64,000 nt of DNA, taken from assembly GCA_902617625.1 (NCBI GenBank), contig CACMXJ010000005.1:1-64000 (forward strand), read 5' to 3'. Of this stretch, positions 1 to 8,575 are shown in pieces. Position 1 is the first letter of the stretch; every line of letters begins with the position of its first letter. Source of the stretch: an uncultured Pelagibacteraceae bacterium (GTDB lineage: Bacteria > Pseudomonadota > Alphaproteobacteria > Pelagibacterales > Pelagibacteraceae). The notes under the pieces are model-generated. The model was not told where the DNA came from. It made no database searches and saw only the letters and a program-made list of their open reading frames with translations. The position numbers were made by a program, and so were the translations under genes.

Positions 1-356
1 AAACGCACATTCACTTCATTTAATACCTTCTCAGCTATTATTTTTTGATTGTCATTAAGATAAAATATTTCACTTCTATACTGAGTTCCAAAATCTGGTC
101 CTTGAGAATTTAAAGTAGTTGGATCATGAATTTGAAAAAATATTTTTAAAATTTTTTCGTAAGAGATAATTTTTTCATCAAAATCTAGCTTAACTACCTC
201 AGCATGATTTGTATTGCCAGTGCAAACCTCTTTATATGTGGTAATAGAGCTATTACCTCCACAGTAACCAACTTCTGTTTTGATTATGCCATCTATTTTA
301 CTGAATTTAATTTCAGGTCCCCAAAAACATCCAAGTGCTAAAACAGCTATTTCCAT
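1..356 (-). CDS. msrA: Peptide methionine sulfoxide reductase MsrA (C-terminus runs off window)
   Basis: Reverse complement from 356 reads MEIAVLALGCFWGPEIKFSKIDGIIKTEVGYCGGNSS...HAEVVKLDFDEKIISYEKIL..FFQIHDPTT; GCFWG active-site motif. Confidence 0.93.
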   Translation of the reverse strand, partial: MEIAVLALGCFWGPEIKFSKIDGIIKTEVGYCGGNSSITTYKEVCTGNTNHAEVVKLDFDEKIISYEKILKIFFQIHDPTTLNSQGPDFGTQYRSEIFYLNDNQKIIAEKVLNEVNVR

Positions 357-391
357 TGAATAAGATTTAATTTAATTTACAAATTATTCAT

Positions 392-1276
392 ATGCTAAGT
401 AAAAATCAATTGGGATTTTTGTACATGTTTTTGTCTATTTGTGCATTTTCATTAATGGATTTAATTGTTAAGTGGTCTGTAGATTATCCTATTGGGCAGG
501 TTTTGTTTTTTAGAGGTTTTTTTGGGATAATCTTTTATTTTTTTATAATTCCAAAAGAAAGATTTCATAATTTTTACAAAACTCGACGACCAGGATTACA
601 TGCTTTAAGATGTGGCTCAGGATTAGTTGCTCTAATTGCAATATTTATTGCTTTAAGGCAGCTGCCATTAGCAACCGTTGTAAGCATTTCTTTTGCTGCT
701 CCAATATTTACAACAATATTATCTATTTTTCTATTAAATGAAAAAGTTGGAATCTTTAGGTGGTTAGCAGTTATCATAGGCTTTATTGGAATTCTCATAA
801 TTACAGAACCTGGGATCACTGAATTAAACATTTATTATATTTTTCCGATTATATTTTGTTTAGGTCTATCTTATGTAGCCATAACTATTAGACAACTGTC
901 AACAACCGAACCAGTGTGGTTAATTTCTTTTTATTTTTCTTTAGCAATTACATTATTAAGTTTTTTAACTATCCCTCAAGGTTGGGTTATGCCTACTTTA
1001 AATCATTTCATACTTTTATCTTTGATAGGTATTTTTGGAGGTGTTGCAAACTTGTGGTTAAGTCAATCATATAAATTTTCAGAGGTTTCTTTAGTAACTC
1101 CCCTTAAATATTTGGCTTTAGTTTTCGCTATTATATTTGGATATTTCATTTGGGACGAGATACCCACGTTTAAAACGTTAATGGGGTCTTTATTGGTGAT
1201 TTTCTCAACACTTATAATTTTTAGACGGGAGATTTATAAGAAAAAAATTATAACATCTAGGCCAATTAATGAGTAA
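392..1276 (+). CDS. DMT-superfamily (EamA) transporter
   Basis: 294-aa multi-TM protein with EamA-like repeats. Confidence 0.85.
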   Translation: MLSKNQLGFLYMFLSICAFSLMDLIVKWSVDYPIGQVLFFRGFFGIIFYFFIIPKERFHNFYKTRRPGLHALRCGSGLVALIAIFIALRQLPLATVVSISFAAPIFTTILSIFLLNEKVGIFRWLAVIIGFIGILIITEPGITELNIYYIFPIIFCLGLSYVAITIRQLSTTEPVWLISFYFSLAITLLSFLTIPQGWVMPTLNHFILLSLIGIFGGVANLWLSQSYKFSEVSLVTPLKYLALVFAIIFGYFIWDEIPTFKTLMGSLLVIFSTLIIFRREIYKKKIITSRPINE

Positions 1277-1904
1277 AGTACCTAAATACTGGAACAAAGC
1301 AAAAAAATATTTATCAAAAAAAGATCAAACTCTTTCTAAGTTAATTAAAAGTTATGAAAGTCCCTCAGAAACTATTTTAACTTCAAGGAGAGATATTTTT
1401 TTTTCGTTATGTAAAAGTATAATTGGACAACAAATAAGTGTTGCAGCAGCGAATTCTGTCTTTTTAAAATTTAAAAAAAAATGTAAAAATAAAATTAACG
1501 CAAAAACAGTATCTAGACTGACATTTGCTCAATTGAAAAGCTGTGGATTAAGCAGACAGAAAGTATTAGGCATAAAGAGTTTGGCGAAGCAAACAATAGA
1601 AAAAACTTTTAATCCTAAATTAATTAATCAAATGTCAGATGAGGAGGCTATAAGTTATTTATCACAATTAAGACAAATAGGGAGATGGTCAGCTGAAATG
1701 ATTTTATTATTCACATACAATAGATCAAATATTTGGCCGATTCAGGATATCGGCCTTTTAAGAGCTATTTCAAAAAATTATAAAAAAAAATATTTACCAC
1801 CTGATAAATTTGTATCTTTGTTAAAAAAAAGGTTCAGTCCTTATTGTTCTGTTGCAACGTGGTATTTATGGAGAAGCATAGATCCTGAGCCTATTCAGTA
1901 CTAA
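1269..1904 (+). CDS. DNA-3-methyladenine glycosylase II-like (HhH-GPD)
   Basis: SIIGQQISVAAA..., LRQIGRWSAEMILLF HhH-GPD signature. Confidence 0.85.
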   Translation: MSKVPKYWNKAKKYLSKKDQTLSKLIKSYESPSETILTSRRDIFFSLCKSIIGQQISVAAANSVFLKFKKKCKNKINAKTVSRLTFAQLKSCGLSRQKVLGIKSLAKQTIEKTFNPKLINQMSDEEAISYLSQLRQIGRWSAEMILLFTYNRSNIWPIQDIGLLRAISKNYKKKYLPPDKFVSLLKKRFSPYCSVATWYLWRSIDPEPIQY

Positions 1905-2202
1905 ACCCCTCAACCACTTGCATATGTCTTTTTGTAGTTCTTTTTGCTACTGCCCAACTATCTTGATATTCTTTAGAGGAGTGACATTCTAATGCTTTAG
2001 CATAACTTGGAAATTCCCACACAACAGTTCTACTAAAATCATCTCCATTATAAGTTTCATGCTTTCCACCTCTTACAAGGGGTACACCACCATAACTTTT
2101 AATAACTGGAGTCGCCAGCTCTGAATATTTCCTAATATTTTCTTGATTATCTATTTTAAAGTATAAACTTACCCAGTATCCTTTTTTCATTAAGCTAACC
2201 AT
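1891..2202 (-). CDS. DUF1330 family protein
   Basis: GYWVSLYFKIDN...GGVPLVRGGKHE...VVWEFPSYAKALECHSSKEYQ. Confidence 0.85.
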   Translation of the reverse strand: MVSLMKKGYWVSLYFKIDNQENIRKYSELATPVIKSYGGVPLVRGGKHETYNGDDFSRTVVWEFPSYAKALECHSSKEYQDSWAVAKRTTKRHMQVVEGFSTE

Positions 2203-3080
2203 CTTTCATATTTTGTTTTATTATCACTAATATATTTTGGTAATTCATTCAAATTCATTACTTCTAATTTTACACCTTTTGAAAATTGATTTCCTCTTTT
2301 ATCTGATGAAAGATTATAAACAGATTCTCTATTTTTTATTCTTTTTTCAATATTTTCTATCCCTATTGGATTTAAATCGTATTCTCTATGGTGAGTATAT
2401 GATTTTAATTTCTGTTCAATTAGTTCTGGCGTATTCAAGTAAGAAAAATGCCATCCACCTTCATTGACTAAGATTATATTAGTATATTTTAACTTTGAAA
2501 AATATGTATCAATCCTCCATTTTGGGTAGTTTTTAGGTTTGACATCTCTTAACCATTGAGGGGATATTAAATTTTTTTTTTTACAAGCTCTTGAGCCAAC
2601 CCAGTCATAATTTTTTTGAAAAAGATTAAATTTATAATAACACATCCTTTGGTTAAAGAAGATGAGATTATTCTTTATATTGTAAATATCTATCTTTTTT
2701 AAATTCGGAATTTCATCTATATCAGAGACTATAATTATATCATTTTCATCAACTTCACTTATTCCGTTTGATATATGATTTCTTTGATAGTGGTCTCTTC
2801 TGTAACCATTTAGAATATATTTCCTTGATTTTTCTTTATCGGTATCATTATCTTTTATTTCCTCAATATTAGGTGGTTGTTTATCTAACACATAATATTT
2901 AATCTTATCTTTAAATTTTGAAAAATTATTAATGTTAAAATTTAATTCTTTTCTTTGTCCTCTATGATTAAATGTACTTTCTATAATTATAAATTTATCA
3001 ATAAATTGGTTTAAGTAATTTAATCTTAGATCTAAAATTACATCTTCGTTATAATACATAAAACAATCAAAAATTTGCAT
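2190..3080 (-). CDS. Glycosyltransferase family 17-like protein
   Basis: MQIFDCFMYYNEDVILDLRLNYLNQFIDKFIIIESTFNHRG... DIDEIPN motif; GT17-like. Confidence 0.8.
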   Translation of the reverse strand: MQIFDCFMYYNEDVILDLRLNYLNQFIDKFIIIESTFNHRGQRKELNFNINNFSKFKDKIKYYVLDKQPPNIEEIKDNDTDKEKSRKYILNGYRRDHYQRNHISNGISEVDENDIIIVSDIDEIPNLKKIDIYNIKNNLIFFNQRMCYYKFNLFQKNYDWVGSRACKKKNLISPQWLRDVKPKNYPKWRIDTYFSKLKYTNIILVNEGGWHFSYLNTPELIEQKLKSYTHHREYDLNPIGIENIEKRIKNRESVYNLSSDKRGNQFSKGVKLEVMNLNELPKYISDNKTKYERWLA

Positions 3081-3144
3081 ATAAAGGTTATTAATGATTA
3101 TTAAATTTGATGTAAAGTTTTAAATAATTTGTTAAGAAATACTG

Positions 3145-5685
3145 ATGAAAAAAATCGTTATAACAGGTGGCTTAGGTTACATTGGTACGGAATTATGCAA
3201 GATATATTCAGGATACAGTTGGAATGATAAAATTACAGTTATAGATAACAGATTTATTTCTGAAAGAGTAAATCAAATAAGAAACTGGAATATGACTTTC
3301 ATACAAGGTGATATTCTAGATAAAGATCTAATTAATGAATTTTGCAAAGATGCTGACATTGTTCATCATCTAGCTGGCATAACAGATGTGCCTCGAGTCA
3401 AAAGTGAGAGCACTTTTGAAAAAGAAGAATTGATAAGAAAAGTAGCAGAGGAGGGCACTCAAAATATTTTGGATGCAATCAGTGATGAATGTAAAATTAT
3501 TATGCCATCTTCACATGTCGTTTATGAAGGTCTAGATAGTGTTAAGAAGAATATTAAAGAGGATGAAAGAACCTGCCCAACTCTCGCATATGGCAAATCA
3601 AAAGATATTAATGAAAAACAACTTAAAAATTCTAAAAAAAATTTTGTAATATTGAGGCTTGCATCTGTATACGGTTACTCAACTGATACTGCTAGAATTA
3701 ATATAATGGCAAATTCTTTTGCAAAAACTGCTTCACAAAATGGTACGTTAAGACTTTTTGCAGGAGGAAAGCAAATTAAAAGTTTAGTGCCACTTATAGA
3801 TGTAGCTAGATGTTTTAAATTTATGGAGGAAAAAAAGGATATTAATCGAGAATTATTCAATTTATCTAAAGATACTGTTACAGTTAAAGAGGTTGCAGAT
3901 ATATGCAAAAAACATAATCCAAACATTGAACTAAGAGAAACAAACGACGAAATACCTAATTTAGGATTTTCTATATCAAATAACAAACTTTTAAAAACTG
4001 GCTTTAAATTTTTATATGGATTGGACGAGAGTATTAAAGAAATGATACAAAAGTGGTCTAAACAAAACTTAATTAAAGATCTTGAACATGTAAAAGATGG
4101 AGAGAATGAATTCGTCGATAGTCGAGGAAAAATTAGCAATCATGAGCTAACAGAACCAATAAATATGATTGGTTTAATTCACTCAAAAAAAGGCACTATA
4201 AGAGCAAATCACTATCATCCTCAACAAGAGCAAAAATGTCTTTTTACAAAGGGACAAATTATTGAAATTTTTCAGGATATTCTCAATCCCAATTCACCAA
4301 AAATAACTCAAGTAGTAAATGAGGGACAATTATCAATTATTAAACCCAATGTAGCTCATACAATGGTATTTACAAAAGATACAACTTTTTTAAATTTAGT
4401 TAGGGGAGAGAGAGAACACGAAAATTATGGGGTTACCCACACAATAAAACATGTTTTTGTTGATGAAAAAGAGAGAGATTTATTATTACGATATTATAAA
4501 TTTGAATGTAGATCATGTGGAAATGAAAAACTCAAAAGAGTTATTTCTTTTGGTTACCAACCATTAGCTAATAATTTATTAAATAAAAAAAATGAGAGAA
4601 CCGAGCTTTATCCCTTAGAAGTGAATTATTGTGAAAATTGCCACAATTGTCAATTATCAGTTTCTGTAGATCCAAAAAAAATGTTTTCAAATTATCTTTA
4701 TACATCATCAACATCTAAAATTTTTAGAGATCATTTCATTAATGCTGCTAACAAATATATTAAAGATTTCAAGTTAAGACCTAAAACTTCTTATATTATT
4801 GATGTAGGTAGTAATGACGGTGTGGCTTTAAGACCATTTTTAGATTTAAAATTTAAAAATATTTTAGGTATAGAACCAGCTAAAAACTTATCCAAATTAG
4901 CCAATAAGAATAACATAAAGACATTCAATGGTTTTCTTGAGAAAAAAAACCTAAAAAAAATTAAGAAAAATGCTGATTTGATTTTAGCTTCCAATGTCTT
5001 TGCTCACTCAGATAACTTGAAAGAGATGGCAGAATGTATGAAAAAATTACTTAAAAAAAATGGCACAATAATTATAGAAGTTCAATATTTATTAAACACA
5101 TTGAAGGATTTAACTTTTGATAATATTTATCATGAACATTATAATTATTGGTCACTAACATCTCTTATAAATTTTTTTAAACAATTTAATTTAACTATAT
5201 TTAGAGCAGAAAAAATAAAAACCCATGGAGGCTCAATCAGGGTCTACTTAAAAAATGGAAATATCAAGGTTGAGAATAATGTAAAATCTCTTTTAAAAGA
5301 AGAGGATAATTTTGGTATCAAAAAATTTAGTACCTACCAGAAATTTGCAGATAAAATTTACGAAATTAAAAAAAATGTTGTAAATAATTTGGATAATTTA
5401 AAAAAAGAAAATAATCAAATAATTGGATACGGCTCTCCAGCAAAAGCAACAACAGCATTAAATTTTTTTGGAGTAACTAATCAAATTGATTTTATTATTG
5501 AGGACAACAAGTTAAAACATAACAAATTTGTTCCAGGTGTTAAAATTCCAATATTTTCAAAAAATAAAATTAAAAAAAAGGTTAAACAAATTCTAGTCTT
5601 AGCCTGGAATTTTTTTGATGAAATTAAAAAGAATAACAGTAATTTATCTGAAAATTTTATTAATATTAAAGATTTAGAAAAGTAA
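3145..5685 (+). CDS. Multidomain sugar-modifying protein: NAD-dependent epimerase/dehydratase + sugar cupin + zinc-binding C-methyltransferase
   Basis: GGLGYIGTEL Rossmann and YGKSK motifs (~aa 1-310); cupin IRANHYHPQQEQ (~aa 318-455); CRSCGN..CENCHNCQ, IIDVGSNDG and GYGSPAKATT methyltransferase motifs (~aa 457-846). Confidence 0.85.
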   Translation: MKKIVITGGLGYIGTELCKIYSGYSWNDKITVIDNRFISERVNQIRNWNMTFIQGDILDKDLINEFCKDADIVHHLAGITDVPRVKSESTFEKEELIRKVAEEGTQNILDAISDECKIIMPSSHVVYEGLDSVKKNIKEDERTCPTLAYGKSKDINEKQLKNSKKNFVILRLASVYGYSTDTARINIMANSFAKTASQNGTLRLFAGGKQIKSLVPLIDVARCFKFMEEKKDINRELFNLSKDTVTVKEVADICKKHNPNIELRETNDEIPNLGFSISNNKLLKTGFKFLYGLDESIKEMIQKWSKQNLIKDLEHVKDGENEFVDSRGKISNHELTEPINMIGLIHSKKGTIRANHYHPQQEQKCLFTKGQIIEIFQDILNPNSPKITQVVNEGQLSIIKPNVAHTMVFTKDTTFLNLVRGEREHENYGVTHTIKHVFVDEKERDLLLRYYKFECRSCGNEKLKRVISFGYQPLANNLLNKKNERTELYPLEVNYCENCHNCQLSVSVDPKKMFSNYLYTSSTSKIFRDHFINAANKYIKDFKLRPKTSYIIDVGSNDGVALRPFLDLKFKNILGIEPAKNLSKLANKNNIKTFNGFLEKKNLKKIKKNADLILASNVFAHSDNLKEMAECMKKLLKKNGTIIIEVQYLLNTLKDLTFDNIYHEHYNYWSLTSLINFFKQFNLTIFRAEKIKTHGGSIRVYLKNGNIKVENNVKSLLKEEDNFGIKKFSTYQKFADKIYEIKKNVVNNLDNLKKENNQIIGYGSPAKATTALNFFGVTNQIDFIIEDNKLKHNKFVPGVKIPIFSKNKIKKKVKQILVLAWNFFDEIKKNNSNLSENFINIKDLEK

Positions 5686-5695
5686 GATTTACATT

Positions 5696-6217
5696 ATGGC
5701 AAAAAAAATGATTGTAGAATGGGAAGAATATAAAAAGATTGTTGAAAAATTAGCAATTGAAGTTCATAAAAGTTATAGACCAACTGTTTTAATTGGAATT
5801 ATGAGAGGCGCAGCCCCTATTATTGATATTCTTTCTAGAATTCTTAAATTGCCTATTGCCTACATAGTAATCCAAAGTTATTCAGGAAAAGGACTTGAGG
5901 ATCAACAAGGTCAACTAATGTTTGCAAGGGAAATAAGTTCATTAGCAAATAATGAAGACTTTAAAAAAGTTTTATTGATTGACGATCTATCAGATACAGG
6001 TTTGACACTTAATAAAAGTATTGAATGGCTTAAAAATTATGGACCCACCAAAGATTTTATCAATGAAGTTAAAACAGCTTGTTTGTGGAAAAAGAAATCA
6101 TCAAAATTTGAACCTGATTTTTGTCCTATAAGACTAGACTCAGATCCCTGGATTGTACAGCCAACTGAACATTATGAAGAATTGTCTATTGATGAAATAG
6201 TTAAAAAAAATAAATAG
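5696..6217 (+). CDS. Phosphoribosyltransferase (purine PRTase-like)
   Basis: VLLIDDLSDTGLTL PRPP-binding motif. Confidence 0.85.
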   Translation: MAKKMIVEWEEYKKIVEKLAIEVHKSYRPTVLIGIMRGAAPIIDILSRILKLPIAYIVIQSYSGKGLEDQQGQLMFAREISSLANNEDFKKVLLIDDLSDTGLTLNKSIEWLKNYGPTKDFINEVKTACLWKKKSSKFEPDFCPIRLDSDPWIVQPTEHYEELSIDEIVKKNK

Positions 6218-6246
6218 GGCTAGATTAAAATTTAGCTAGCCCTATT
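6213..6246. terminator. Bidirectional intrinsic terminator between convergent PRTase and NCS2 permease genes
   Basis: 11-bp inverted repeat AATAGGGCTAG/CTAGCCCTATT around a 12-nt loop, flanked by an A-tract upstream and T-rich sequence downstream; overlaps the PRTase stop codon. Confidence 0.75.
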
Positions 6247-6253
6247 AAATCTT

Positions 6254-7564
6254 TTAAGCAACTGCAAAACTTACTACACTTAGTATTGCAACAACCCATA
6301 TTGCTGGTGAAGTGCTTGAAAACTTACCAGTAAATATTTTGATTAAAGCATAAGATACAAATGCTAAGGCAATACCATTACTAATACTATAGGTTAATGG
6401 CATAGCAATCATAGCAAGAATAGCAGGAGCTGATTCAGAAATATCATTCCATTCAATATCAGTAATATTTCTAATAAAAAGCACTGAAACGAACAATAAT
6501 GCGGCACCATCTATTTGTTTTGGTAGACTTGTTGCAAGAGGAGCAAAAAATATACATGCTAAAAATAATATACCTATCACAAGAGAAGTCATCCCAGTTT
6601 TACCACCAGCTTTTACACCAGCGCCTGACTCAACATAACTAGTAACAGTTGTTGTTCCCATCATTGCACCTGCAACAGTCCCAACACTATCAGACAACAT
6701 CGCTTTATTAATGTCCTGAACTTTTCCTTGTTTATCAACTTTACCCGCAACGTTTGCCACAGACGTCAAAGTTCCTGCAGTGTCAAAAAAATCTATAAAC
6801 AATAATGTAAATATTACCGTAGACATTCCAGCAGTCATTGCAGCAGATAAGTCAAATTCAAAAAGGTATGTCATTGGAGGTGGTGAACTTGCTAAACCAT
6901 TAAATTTAGCTAGACCAGTTGCCCAAGCGATAACGCTGAAAAAGAGAATACCTATAATGATATTTCCTTTTACATTCATTTTTTCAAGTACAATAATTGC
7001 AATAAAAGTTGCGCATCCAAGAAGAACTAATGGATCACTTAAATTTCCAAGCTGTACTAGTGTTACAGGATTATCAACTACAACTTCCATGATTTGTAAT
7101 CCAATAATTGCAAGAAACAATCCAATACCCGCACCTATTCCTAGTTTTAAACTTTTTGGAATTGAGTTAATTAACCAGGCTCTAATAGGAGTAAGCGATA
7201 TAATTAAAAACAATACTCCTGCAACCAAAACTGCACCAAGAGCTTGTTGTGGCGTATAACCCATGCCAGCACAAACTCCAAAAGCAACAAATGCATTTAT
7301 ACCCATACCTGGTGCTAGTCCAATTGGCCAAGTTTTTCCGTAAAAAGCCATTATAAAACAAGCTAAAGCTGTTGCTAAAATAGTTGCTGTGTAAACTGCG
7401 CCGAAATCAAAGAAACCTTTTTCAGGACCGGCGAATTCTCCTGATAAGATGAATGGATTTAAAAACATTATGTAAGCCATTGTTAAGAACGTAGTTGTTC
7501 CAGCAATTACTTCAGTTTTAAAATCTGTTTTATGTTTTTTGTATTCAAAATATTTTTCAAGCAT
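6254..7564 (-). CDS. NCS2 family permease (AzgA-like guanine/hypoxanthine type)
   Basis: FLTMAYIMFLNPFIL..., GMGINAFVAFGVC, TTTVTSYVESGAGVKAGGKTG. Confidence 0.92.
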   Translation of the reverse strand: MLEKYFEYKKHKTDFKTEVIAGTTTFLTMAYIMFLNPFILSGEFAGPEKGFFDFGAVYTATILATALACFIMAFYGKTWPIGLAPGMGINAFVAFGVCAGMGYTPQQALGAVLVAGVLFLIISLTPIRAWLINSIPKSLKLGIGAGIGLFLAIIGLQIMEVVVDNPVTLVQLGNLSDPLVLLGCATFIAIIVLEKMNVKGNIIIGILFFSVIAWATGLAKFNGLASSPPPMTYLFEFDLSAAMTAGMSTVIFTLLFIDFFDTAGTLTSVANVAGKVDKQGKVQDINKAMLSDSVGTVAGAMMGTTTVTSYVESGAGVKAGGKTGMTSLVIGILFLACIFFAPLATSLPKQIDGAALLFVSVLFIRNITDIEWNDISESAPAILAMIAMPLTYSISNGIALAFVSYALIKIFTGKFSSTSPAIWVVAILSVVSFAVA

Positions 7565-7690
7565 TTATCCTCCTATATATTGCAAAATATTTGATTCTTT
7601 CCCGTATTACCCGTCAAAACTAATTCTTATTAACAATTTTCAACTCACAAGTTTATATTTATGCCATAATTACGTTGTTATTATAAAATT

Positions 7691-7996
7691 ATGAAAAAAA
7701 TTAAGATCTCAATTCTAAGTGTATTTGTAATATTTTCTTTATTAGGTTGTCAGACAATTAAGCAAAAAACTGACGCTATTGTTGAGAAGGAAAATAAAAA
7801 ATTAAGTGCATTCATAGGTAAGTCCTCTCAAGATTTAAAAAGCAGTTTGGGTAGCCCAGATGAAGATTTTACTAATGAAAAAGGAAATTTAGTTTTAGTT
7901 TATAATACAAAAAAATACGGAATACCTTGCGAAAGAAGATTTGAAGTAAACGCAAAATTGATTGTTATTGGATTTGTTTCTAACGGTTGCTTTTGA
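7691..7996 (+). CDS. Small putative lipoprotein
   Basis: Signal peptide with lipobox LLGC; 101 aa. Confidence 0.65.
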   Translation: MKKIKISILSVFVIFSLLGCQTIKQKTDAIVEKENKKLSAFIGKSSQDLKSSLGSPDEDFTNEKGNLVLVYNTKKYGIPCERRFEVNAKLIVIGFVSNGCF

Positions 7997-7997
7997 T

Positions 7998-8031
7998 TAC
8001 CTGCGGAGAATTTATCTCCGCAAGCAAGGTA
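7998..8031. terminator. Intergenic hairpin between convergent lipoprotein and hsp20 genes; possible terminator
   Basis: 8-bp perfect stem TGCGGAGA (8002-8009)/TCTCCGCA (8015-8022), extended by TACC/GGTA outer pairing; no strong U-tract. Confidence 0.45.
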
Positions 8032-8034
8032 TAC

Positions 8035-8481
8035 TTATTTAATTTCAATAAGTTTTCTTTTTTTATGCTCTGGAACAATCCTCTCACAAGATATTGTTAA
8101 AAGACCATCTTTTAACTCAGCACCATTAACTTTCACATCATCAGCTATAGTAAATGATCTGGCAAATTGTCTTTGAGAAATACCTTTGTGAATTATTTCT
8201 CCATCGGCATTATTATTTTCAGATTTATTAACTTGTTTAGTTCTTACAGTTAATAAATTATCTTCAAACTCAACTTCAACATCGTTTTTATTAAAACCAG
8301 CTAAAGCAACTTCGATTGCATAATTATCCTTACCAGTTTTTCTGATGTTATAAGGTGGGTAGTTTGACTGCATAGTCAAAGAACCGTTACCAAGCATATT
8401 TTCAAATTGGTCAAACATATCGTCAAAACCAATTGAAAAAGGTCTTAGTGAGTTGAATATAGATAAATCCTTACTTGTCAT
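8035..8481 (-). CDS. Hsp20/alpha-crystallin small heat shock protein (IbpA-like)
   Basis: NIRKTGKDNYAIEVALAGFNKNDVEVEFEDNLLTVR alpha-crystallin domain. Confidence 0.95.
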   Translation of the reverse strand: MTSKDLSIFNSLRPFSIGFDDMFDQFENMLGNGSLTMQSNYPPYNIRKTGKDNYAIEVALAGFNKNDVEVEFEDNLLTVRTKQVNKSENNNADGEIIHKGISQRQFARSFTIADDVKVNGAELKDGLLTISCERIVPEHKKRKLIEIK

Positions 8482-8486
8482 AATAT

Positions 8487-8504
8487 CCTCCTTTGTTAAG
8501 CAAG
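8487..8504 (-). promoter_or_regulatory. ROSE-like RNA thermometer hairpin sequestering the hsp20 Shine-Dalgarno
   Basis: Minus strand CUUGCUU-AACA-AAGGAGG: U-A, U-A, C-G, G-G mismatch, U-A, U-G, C-G pairing of the SD with a UUGCU element. Confidence 0.7.
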
Positions 8505-8543
8505 TTTATTTATTGTTAGCCCCATTAGGCGACCAACAATGTT

Positions 8544-8572
8544 TATATGGGAGTTATTTGTTTTTTTTCAAG
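8544..8572 (-). promoter_or_regulatory. Sigma32 (RpoH)-type heat shock promoter for hsp20
   Basis: Minus strand CTTGAAA (8566-8572), 13-nt spacer, TCCCATAT (8545-8552); E. coli consensus CTTGAAA-N13-17-CCCCATnT. Confidence 0.75.
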
Positions 8573-8575
8573 ATA

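Noticed and set aside
574-831. 85-aa minus-strand ORF inside the EamA transporter
   Set aside because: Antisense to a well-supported coding gene with no recognisable family; typical shadow ORF.
3675-4139. 154-aa minus-strand ORF inside the epimerase fusion
   Set aside because: Antisense shadow of a strongly supported domain.
6780-7259. 159-aa plus-strand ORF opposite the NCS2 permease
   Set aside because: Composition reflects the reverse complement of TM segments; no start context or family.
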